Below, piece by piece: positions 45,623 through 53,260 of a stretch of 64,000 nucleotides of DNA. This DNA comes from JAJYIW01 sp963781665. GTDB lineage: Bacteria > Chloroflexota > Anaerolineae > Anaerolineales > Anaerolineaceae. The stretch is taken from NCBI GenBank assembly GCA_963781665.1, contig CAWAGA010000001.1, forward strand, positions 49,211 through 113,210, in the 5' to 3' direction. A model generated the notes under the pieces. The model was not told the origin of the DNA, made no database searches, and saw nothing but the letters and a program-made list of their open reading frames with translations. Position 1 is the first letter of the stretch. Each line of letters starts with the position of its first letter. Position numbers and translations under genes: made by a program.

Positions 45623-46058
45623 TAAGCCACGCGTCTTCGTTGATGCCGATGTGCTTTTCGCTGGCTCGGCCTCACCCAACGAGCATAGCGCCAGCAACCT
45701 GATTCTGCGCATGTCTGAACTCACCTTGATTGAAGCCATCTGTACGACCCAGGTCATCACTGAAGTTGAGCGCAATCTGCTTGATAAGATTCCGAAAGCT
45801 TTGCCAGCTTTTCGGTTGTTAGTCCACCGCTGCCTGAAGATCATCGCGGACCCCGACCGCGCCCTCCTCGGGCGATACCAGGGTTTGGCCGATCCAGAGG
45901 ACCTGCCGATCCTCGTGGCTGCCATCGAGAGCCGGTGTCGTTTTCTAACGACCTTCAACCAGCGCCATTTCCAGCCAGGCTGGAAGAATGTGACCGTCTT
46001 AAAGCCAGGGGATCTCGTGATCCGAATTCGCTATCTCCTGGCCCACCTGGATGAGTGA
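45603..46058 (+). CDS. PIN-domain toxin (VapC-like)
   Basis: Putative ribonuclease, 151 residues. The PIN fold has its first acidic residue in RVFVDADVLFAGSASP, Glu in VITEVERNLLDK, and further Asp in LADPEDLPILVAAIESRC, with TFNQRHFQP at the end of the fold. The acidic set appears complete. It overlaps the AbrB-type antitoxin gene by 20 nt, typical of such pairs. This is the one PIN pair in the window that looks intact. Confidence 0.88.
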   Translation: MEPAKPDKPRVFVDADVLFAGSASPNEHSASNLILRMSELTLIEAICTTQVITEVERNLLDKIPKALPAFRLLVHRCLKIIADPDRALLGRYQGLADPEDLPILVAAIESRCRFLTTFNQRHFQPGWKNVTVLKPGDLVIRIRYLLAHLDE

Positions 46059-46145
46059 CCGGCTGAGGCCATAAGGCGAGATTTAAATGAACAAAATCTT
46101 CGCTGCTGGCGACCACAGATATGTCGGTGGCTGCGGTCGGACTGG

Positions 46146-48827
46146 TCAATAGTCAGGATCGACTTGCTTCGCGCAGGCCATCACTTTGGCCTGAAGATCC
46201 GTTTTGGCGATTGTCGACAGGTCGACGCCCTGCATACAGGCCAGGTAAGCATCGGCTTTGCGTTGGGCATCGACCAGCAGCGGCGCCGGGTCATTACCTT
46301 GCATAGCTCCGGATTTCGCCTGACCTTCCCAGGTCCCTAAAGGCAACTGGAGATATCGTTCATTGAGTGAGATTGAAAAGTTACCACTTCGAGTGACATG
46401 GGCCGCGGCTGCCCGGTAGATCGTCGCAACTTCTGGTCCGACACCGGCTTCCCATTGGGGTGATGTAGCGACGGTTTGGCGCGCCGGCACACCCTGAAAA
46501 ACGGCGGGCTGCTCGGATAGGAATTTCATCCAGGTCCAGCACGCCTGGGGTGCTTTCGCCTTGCTGGAGATGTACATCCCCTTATCGAAGCTTTCCTGGA
46601 AGGACCCGGCCCCCGCCGGCATGACCGGCAGCGGCGCAATCCCCACCTTGAAGGGCAGCTTTTCAGCGTTGGAATAATAGCCACCGTCCGGCTCGCCTGC
46701 CAGCGCCGTCCAGAAAGCGACCTGTCCAGAGGTCACGGCAGCGGTAATCGATGGCCACCAGTCCTGGCCGGGGCTGGATTGGAACAATTCACCTGAATGA
46801 AATAAGCCTGCCAGCCAGGTCAGAGTAGAGGCCATCTCTGGGGAATCGAGGGTGACGACCGGGAATTCTCCGCTCGTATCCAACCAATTCGCCCCACGCC
46901 CGGCCAACAACAGGTCAACCGGCCTGACCAATTGGCTGTCGGGTAGCAGACCATAGGTCTGGTCGCCTTCGGTAGTGGAAGTAACTGCCTGGATCAGGTT
47001 GAGGAAATCATCGAAGGTCCATTCTGGCGACGGCGGCTGCAGCCCTTGCCGGGCAAGCAAATCTGCGTTATAAGCGATCACCACCGGCTGAGCGACCAAA
47101 GGGAGATCGAGCAACTGGCCTTGATTCTGGGAGGCTTGCAGCCAGGACGGATCGTAATCTTGCCGGAAAGAAGCGTCTTCATTCTCCATAAATGGGTTCA
47201 GGTTGAGGACCTGGCCTAAGGCATTGGCCGGGTCATTTTGGCTGACGAAGCAATCGAACTGGCCCGCCAGGCTTTGAAATAATCCCTCGTTTTGATCCGC
47301 CTTGTAGCGGGTTGAAACTTGAACCACGATGTCGGGATGCACCCGGTTGAACTGCTCGACCAGCGGATTGAGAGCGTCCATCTCGCCTGGTAATGCATCC
47401 AGGTAAAAGCGAATTTGGGCCGCATTTTCCGAGGCCGTCGGGGTGGTCACCGGCGTCGCGACTGCCAGGCTGGCTGTGGCCAGGGGTGTACCCTTCGGCG
47501 TGGGGAGAGCTGAAACTGCCAGGCTGGATTTCTCCTCTTCCAATAGGGTCGTGAGATCGGCCTGGTTCCTGGCAGCCTGTTCAAAAACCCCGGCGATGGC
47601 GCTCTCGATGGGGTAATAGAGGTTCAAGTAGCTGCCATGTTCCAGTCCGAAGCGTACGGCAGCCTGGGCTTTCTCCGGCAGGTTGGTCCAGAACCCTTCT
47701 GCCTCTGCGACCGACGGGCGGGCCGGCATCTGCACCAGCTCATTCGATTGGCTCTTATTTTGAATAGCCCAATGGTGGGTCAAGAAGTCCACCCAGGCCC
47801 AGGCTGCGGCCGGATGAGCCGAGCCTTTACTTACCACGGCGCAGTTGGCCTGCAGGGGTGTCGTTTTGAAGTTTGGATCCTCTCCGGCCACCGGGAAAGG
47901 AGCAAAGCCAAACTGCGAGAGAGCAAAGGCGCCGGTAGCATCGTTTCCCAAAGCTGGGCCGGCCAGGTTGCCGGCCCACATAGCCGGACGATATTCGGCG
48001 TCGGCAAACAAAGCTTTCCAGGCATTTTGAGCCTGCGGGTTCAGGTCCGTCCCTGTGAGCGGGTAAAGGATCTTAGCCCTGGCCAGGTCCAGGTACCACC
48101 CGGCGGTTAAAGCTAACCCTTGGAGATCGAGCTCGCCCTTATTTTCCGCAAGATTGGCGTTCAAGAAGGGGGCCAGGATCGAGTTGAAGGCCGCATAGGG
48201 TTGGTCGGCATAACCGTAGCGCACCGCATTCCCGGTCTGCTTTGCCAGGATCGTGGCATCCTGGCGAAAATCGTCCCAGGTCCAGCCGGGTTTAGGCGTC
48301 TCCAGGCCGGCATCCGCAAAAGCCTGTTCGTCGTAGTAGATGCCGGTGAGGATGACCGTGACCGGCGCTCCCAGGGTGTGTCCTTCACCATCCTGGCAGG
48401 CGCCCAAGGCGCCAGGCCAGAAATCGTCCGGCTGGAAGGCAGCATCGGCTTCGATCTGAGGTCCCAGGTCGAGGAAATAGTCGCCCTTTTCTGCTCCGCT
48501 GCCTCCTACAATGGCGGTATCGGCGGCGGAAGCCTGGGCGCGGTAATAATCTGAGGTGGCAGTGGCAGACCCGGTGGAGGAAGCTGGAAGCACCACGAAC
48601 TGTACGTTGATCGTTGTATTTACCTTATGGAATTCGTCGATCAAAGGTTGGTATAAACTTTGATCGGATTCACTGCCGGCGAAAGTGATCGTCACGGCTT
48701 GCGCTTGCGAATCGGGGCTGGCCGCAAGTTGGGGCGCTTTTGAACAGGCGGCTAGCTGCAATATAAAAATAAATGCAATGAGCGGGCGAGCAAGGATTCT
48801 TACTGGGTTGGATATATGTCGTTTCAT
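46146..48827 (-). CDS. Double solute-binding-domain lipoprotein 5
   Basis: About 893 residues from the ATG at 48827, which overlaps the stop of the sigma fusion gene (ATGA), so the two are coupled. Signal peptide with lipobox LQLAACSKAP. Domain 1: VTITFAGSESDQSLYQPLID, GALGACQDGEGHTLGAPV, QANCAVVSKGSAHPAAAWAW. Linker ALPTPKGTPLATASLAVATP. Domain 2: FNRVHPDIVVQVSTRYK, FDCFVSQNDPAN, PQACWTWMKFLSEQPAVFQG. C-terminal cysteines LACMQGVD and MACAKQVDPDY. It belongs to the subgroup ending CAKQ.DP with lipoproteins 2, 6 and 7. No permease nearby. Confidence 0.9.
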   Translation of the reverse strand: MKRHISNPVRILARPLIAFIFILQLAACSKAPQLAASPDSQAQAVTITFAGSESDQSLYQPLIDEFHKVNTTINVQFVVLPASSTGSATATSDYYRAQASAADTAIVGGSGAEKGDYFLDLGPQIEADAAFQPDDFWPGALGACQDGEGHTLGAPVTVILTGIYYDEQAFADAGLETPKPGWTWDDFRQDATILAKQTGNAVRYGYADQPYAAFNSILAPFLNANLAENKGELDLQGLALTAGWYLDLARAKILYPLTGTDLNPQAQNAWKALFADAEYRPAMWAGNLAGPALGNDATGAFALSQFGFAPFPVAGEDPNFKTTPLQANCAVVSKGSAHPAAAWAWVDFLTHHWAIQNKSQSNELVQMPARPSVAEAEGFWTNLPEKAQAAVRFGLEHGSYLNLYYPIESAIAGVFEQAARNQADLTTLLEEEKSSLAVSALPTPKGTPLATASLAVATPVTTPTASENAAQIRFYLDALPGEMDALNPLVEQFNRVHPDIVVQVSTRYKADQNEGLFQSLAGQFDCFVSQNDPANALGQVLNLNPFMENEDASFRQDYDPSWLQASQNQGQLLDLPLVAQPVVIAYNADLLARQGLQPPSPEWTFDDFLNLIQAVTSTTEGDQTYGLLPDSQLVRPVDLLLAGRGANWLDTSGEFPVVTLDSPEMASTLTWLAGLFHSGELFQSSPGQDWWPSITAAVTSGQVAFWTALAGEPDGGYYSNAEKLPFKVGIAPLPVMPAGAGSFQESFDKGMYISSKAKAPQACWTWMKFLSEQPAVFQGVPARQTVATSPQWEAGVGPEVATIYRAAAAHVTRSGNFSISLNERYLQLPLGTWEGQAKSGAMQGNDPAPLLVDAQRKADAYLACMQGVDLSTIAKTDLQAKVMACAKQVDPDY

Positions 48828-49981
48828 CTCTGTACACTTTCCGCTATATGAAGCATATCTTCCTGGGTCACAGATCCCGGTGGCCCCATGTAGAGTAGCT
48901 CGAAAGCGATGCCATCTTTTTCCCAACGTAGTGTCTTCATATATGGATCGGACTGCCAGACAGGTCCGTTGTCAGTTAATTTCCAGACGCCTTCCGCATA
49001 TTCCCCGGTCACGTCGCCGATTTGCAGGCTCACGACGTCAGCACTGGCGCCGACCATACCGCACAGGTCACAATCATCGGTCCTTTGGAAAGGCTGCTCT
49101 CTCAAGACGAGTCCGTTGGTATCCCAATACCGGTAGAAGATCCTGGCAATCCGAAGCTCAGAGTCGTAAGATGCCCCGGAAAAAGACAGGGTATCCGGAA
49201 GCCATGCCGGTTGCAGTACGTTAAACCCAGCTTGCTGCTCGACGTCTGCGATGGTCTGGTTGGCATCGATAATACTCGCCGGGTCGGAAGTGGGCGTCCC
49301 CACGACAGTTGGAAGCGGGGTCATCTGCCAGAGTTGCACTGGCAGGCTGTCACTTTGAGCCCGCGTAAAGAACCGTAATACCTCCTGAGCAAGCGCGCGC
49401 CCCTGGGGGGTAGTGATGAGCAGACCGGCTGCGATCAAGCAAGCCAGCAAGATCATGGCAGCCAGGCGTTTGCGGGCAGCGTACAGCCACCACTTGATCG
49501 TGCCTACCGGGCTGTTCAAGCGGCGCGCCATTTCCTGCTCGTCCATATCCATGAAATAGCGTAAGACGATGGCTGCCCGCTGGTTGGGCGGTAATTTCTT
49601 CAACGCCTGCCAGACGGCCTCGCTGGCCTCGCGATCCTCGACCTGTTCTTCGGGAAGTGGAGCCGGGTCGACCAGCCATAAGGGAGACTCACCGGCTGAA
49701 CTTTCGATCGGTAAGAACCGTTTTTGACGTTGTGATATCTTAATGGCGTCATTCACCACGCAGCGCAGGAACCATGGTTTGAAGGCACGCCGGCCATCGA
49801 ATTGACGGATGGTTTCGCCGATGCGGGCAAACGCGTTCTGGACGACATCCTCCGCCAGGTCGTGATCGCCCACCACGTAGTAGGCTGCGCGCAGCGCGTG
49901 CAAATAGTACAGGCTGATCAGGACTTCCAATCCAACCAGGTTGCCTCGTTTGAGATTTTCAATCGCTTGTTTTTCGTCCAC
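48824..49981 (-). CDS. ECF sigma factor fused to a membrane helix and DUF4367-type domain
   Basis: 385 residues, GTG start at 49981. Residues about 1-175 are a whole ECF sigma: YYVVGDHDLAEDVVQNAFAR, FKPWFLRCVVNDAIKISQRQ, LPPNQRAAIVLRYFMDMDEQ, MARRLNSPVGTIKWWLYAAR. Directly after the region 4 helix comes a membrane segment (MILLACLIAAGLLI) and then a DUF4367-like extracytoplasmic domain (FNVLQPAWLPDTLSFSGASY, MKTLRWEKDGIAFELLY). In the locus at 43376-44906 the same parts are two genes. The N-terminal cytoplasmic part of the anti-sigma is missing, as if the genes had fused by deletion. It is coupled to lipoprotein 5. Confidence 0.88.
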   Translation of the reverse strand: MDEKQAIENLKRGNLVGLEVLISLYYLHALRAAYYVVGDHDLAEDVVQNAFARIGETIRQFDGRRAFKPWFLRCVVNDAIKISQRQKRFLPIESSAGESPLWLVDPAPLPEEQVEDREASEAVWQALKKLPPNQRAAIVLRYFMDMDEQEMARRLNSPVGTIKWWLYAARKRLAAMILLACLIAAGLLITTPQGRALAQEVLRFFTRAQSDSLPVQLWQMTPLPTVVGTPTSDPASIIDANQTIADVEQQAGFNVLQPAWLPDTLSFSGASYDSELRIARIFYRYWDTNGLVLREQPFQRTDDCDLCGMVGASADVVSLQIGDVTGEYAEGVWKLTDNGPVWQSDPYMKTLRWEKDGIAFELLYMGPPGSVTQEDMLHIAESVQR

Positions 49982-50118
49982 ACAGGATCCTAAGGTATGA
50001 ATTATTTGTCTCTATGGTTAATATCCTTTCAGACAGCAAAAGGTTGGTTTTTCGAACTGTTTTAGGATGGCTCAAATTCATCTACTAGAAACCTGGAGCC
50101 GCAAAGAAATTCTTGATA

Positions 50119-50148
50119 GCCGTACAAAAATGCTATATTATGTACGGC
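50119..50148 (+). promoter_or_regulatory. Operator/promoter of the RHH antitoxin gene
   Basis: GCCGTAC (50119-50125) and GTACGGC (50142-50148) are perfect inverted arms around a TATATT -10 box (50134-50139); TCTTGA at 50111-50116 is a possible -35. This fits self-repression by the ribbon-helix-helix protein. Confidence 0.6.
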
Positions 50149-50160
50149 AGGAGAGCAACC

Positions 50161-50406
50161 ATGGAAGAAACCAAACTGACGGTCAGGGTTCCACGTGACC
50201 TGCTAGAAAATGCCAAACAATACGCCGCACGTAATAACACCACACTTACTCAATTGATCGAAACCTACTTGCAGCGCATACCTGCCCAATCCCCTTACGA
50301 AATCACGCCAATCGTTCGCCGATTGAGTGGAATAGTCCCACAAGGTATCACCATGGAGGATTACAAGAAACATTTGGATGAGAAATATGGCCGCGGTGCA
50401 AGGTAA
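50161..50406 (+). CDS. Ribbon-helix-helix (DUF6364-like) antitoxin
   Basis: 81 residues. The N-terminal ribbon (ETKLTVRVPRDLLENAKQYA) and helix-turn-helix part (NNTTLTQLIETYLQRI) are a typical antitoxin RHH. The C-terminal segment ITMEDYKKHLDEKYGRGAR should bind the toxin. GGAG lies 9 nt upstream and a palindromic operator covers the promoter. Its toxin partner survives only as a remnant that overlaps its 3' end, so the antitoxin is an orphan. Confidence 0.82.
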   Translation: MEETKLTVRVPRDLLENAKQYAARNNTTLTQLIETYLQRIPAQSPYEITPIVRRLSGIVPQGITMEDYKKHLDEKYGRGAR

Positions 50407-50497
50407 AATGGACTGCATCGTTACCCGAAATGTAAAGGACTATGAGCCTGCTCTCCTCCCGGTCATACAGCCGGTGGATTTTCTTGCGACACTGTGA
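50387..50497 (+). pseudogene. PIN-domain toxin remnant (internal deletion)
   Basis: A 36-codon frame overlapping the antitoxin end by 20 nt, the normal position of a PIN toxin start. It opens MAAVQGK and passes straight into MDCIVTRNVKDYEPALLPV, then IQPVDFLATL, which is the recognisable C-terminal end of PIN toxins (the D.IVTRN..DF pattern). The whole catalytic centre (about 100 residues) is missing, so it cannot be active. Confidence 0.65.
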
Positions 50498-50507
50498 GGT
50501 ACACCCT

Positions 50508-53151
50508 TTAATCGGCATAAGGCAACTTAAATTCCGGATCGGCCTGTTTTGCACAGCCTACCCAGGCATCCTGCTGGTTGGGATCAGAAGCGGCAGAAAT
50601 ACATTTCAGGTAAGCCTGAGCCTTACCTTGTAACTCGGTCAGCGCCTGGGCCGGTGAGGCCCCTTCGAACACCGAAGCCAGCGTATCAGGCCACCAAATA
50701 TAAAGCGGAGAAGAGGGATATTTCTCGACCAGGTCTGGATACGGGTCCTGGTGGGGTTGGGTCAAAACCTGTTGGTAGACTGCGGCGGTGTCTGCCCCGG
50801 CATGCGCTTTGAATTCCGGGGAATCCAGCGCCGAGCTGCGCACCGGGATGCCCAGGAATGCTTCAGGGTGAACGGATAAAAACTTCATCCATTCCCAGCA
50901 AGCTTCCGGATTCTGCGCCTTTTTAGAGATGAATAAGGACACGCCTGATTGATCCGGTTCGAGCGGCCGGCCGGTCGCCGGCAGAGGAACGACGCCAATC
51001 TCAAAATCGGGGCTTTGATCAGGCGGAAAAAGAGAGCTGTCGCCGCCGGCCTGGTCCATCCACAGCGCTGCCTGACCCTGTTGGACCAGATTCAATCGTT
51101 CACCAGCATTTCCCTTTCGGTAATCGGGCGGATCGTCGATTGCGGGAATAGCGCCCTGGGCAGCTTCATCAGCCAATTTAGAAACGATATTCAATACATC
51201 GGGTTGATTGAAATTGATATTGGGCGGCGTCGCCGAAAAATCGTACAGTTGGACCCCTTGCGAGGTCAGCAGGTAATTCACGAATCCTCGGCCATCCAGA
51301 GGAACAAATCCATAGATTTCAGCGGATGCGGCCGTATTAGCCGGCGCCTTGGCTGCCACCGCGTTAGCCAGTGCCCAGAAATCATCCAGGCTCCAGCCTG
51401 GCGCCGGGGGCTCCAGTCCCAGGCTGGCCAGGAGGGTTTTGTTGTAATACATCACCAGTGGCCGGGTGGATACCGGCAGTCCGTATAGCTCTCCGTTCAC
51501 CCGGTTCAATGCCCAATGAGAAGGTGGAATGTCGGTCAACAGCGATCGAGCATCGTCATCCTTAGCCAACAAAGGTTCCAGGCTGGCCAGAGACGGGCTC
51601 GATAAATTAAAGCCCATAGATGGATAAGAGAAACAATCGAAATTCTCGGTCAACATATCAAAATTGATGTAAGGTAGTTTTGAGCTATGTAAATCGGCCA
51701 GGTGGATCCAGATATCCGGGTGGTCTTTGTGAAACTCGTCCGCCAACGGTTGGAGCACGTCCAGTCCGGCCTGTGAAATGTCGGAATCCACGTAATAGTT
51801 GACGAGGATGGCGCCAGATGGCAAAGTGGCTTCTGCTGTCGGTTCAGGTGAAATGACGACGATGGGGGCGCTGGTCGGGGAAGCCTGCTCGGTGACAGGC
51901 GTCTTCTTCTCGTTGAAAGCAAGTGCCTGTAACGCCTGCACCAGGGGCGATTCTCCGGCCATGGCCTGGAGCAGGGCGCGGTTGATGTCAGTGAACAGTG
52001 GGTTCGAATTGGAGCCATACCAGGCATGTTCGAGCGCGTAGCGGAGGGCAACTTGAGCAGGTTGGTCCAGGCCCAACCAGGTGTTGCTGGCCAGGGTTGT
52101 ATCGACCCTGGCCGGGATGATGCGCGTTGGATCCGCCTGGGACAGTGGGTGGGCGGTGAGGAACTGTAACCAGGACCAGGCTTCCTTGGGGTGGATCGTA
52201 CCGGCGCTCACCAGCACACATTCTACGCTGGCCGGCGTTGCCTGGTTCCCTGTCTCGCCTGCCCCTTCTGGGAAGGGGGCGATCCCTACCGCCGGGTCGA
52301 TATCGTGCCGCCGTTGCTCCAAAGAAGATAGCCTGTCAACCCACATGGCGGTTTGTCCAGTGTCAATCCAATCCTGGGAGGTGGAAGACGCTCCCTCTTG
52401 AGCCGGGACAGGGATCCCCCCATCCTGGGCCAGGGACACATACCAATCCAGCGCCTGGGACAGGTCGTTCGCATTATTTTTACCCGGCTGGCTCAAGGTT
52501 GCCGCTGCCAGAGGGCCTAGCAAGCCCATCGGCCAGCCCCCATCCACAAAACCAAAGTGACGGATACCGACCTGTGTCCCGGATAACCGGCGGGCAGCCT
52601 GTTCAAAATCTTGCCAGCTCCAGCCCGGGCTCAGGCGAGCTAACCCGGCCGCGTCGAAAGCCGCGCCATCGTACATGACCAGCAGCGGCTGAACCGTGGC
52701 CGGCAGCCCGATCAAGCGTCCATCCACCCGGCAGCCGTCCAGAGACCCAGGCCAGTAATCCGCTGTATCGAAGGTCGTATCCGCTTCGAGGACCGGCAGC
52801 AGATCGAGAAAATCGTAGCTGTCCGTTCCCTGCGGTAGGGTAGGCAGCATCAGCGTATCGGCAAGGGAAGCCAGGTGGGCATAGTCAACCGAGGTTCCAC
52901 TGGACGCCGCATCGATGGGTACGAACTGCACGGTAATGGTGGGGTGCTCAGAACTCGAATGCGTCGATCAAAGGCTGGTATTGGCCCTGAAAGGAACTGA
53001 AATCGGCGAAAGCGATGGTGATTTTTTCGACGGTGCCGGGGGTATTTTGCGGGCCTATCGCCGGATGGCAGGCCGAAACCAGGATGCTGAAAATAACGCA
53101 CAGGGATGCCCAGCACAGAACACCTCTAACCTTAGTCGTTTTCTTCGTCAT
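50508..53151 (-). CDS. Double solute-binding-domain lipoprotein 6 (frameshifted near its N-terminus)
   Basis: About 880 residues after correction. The ATG at 53151 gives MTKKTTKVRGVLCWASLCVI, a signal peptide with lipobox ILVSACHPA. This frame ends after PLIDAFEF (52948). The mature chain resumes in another frame as EHPTITVQFVPIDAASSG, so one frameshift lies near 52950. Domain 1: SLDGCRVDGRLIGLPA, VECVLVSAGTIHPKEAWSW. Linker VTEQASPTSAPIVVISPEP. Domain 2: FHKDHPDIWIHLADLHS, FDCFSYPSMGF, ACWEWMKFLSVHPEAFLG. C-terminal cysteines LKCISAAS and VGCAKQADPEF. As it stands, the protein would not be exported. Confidence 0.82.
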
Positions 53152-53260
53152 CAGATTACCTATCGGCTCATATCGTTTCATGACACAACTCTATCCAGCT
53201 CGATATCCACTTGTTTGTGTTGCTTCCTTTATCATCGGCGGAATCTCTTCATGCCTGTTT

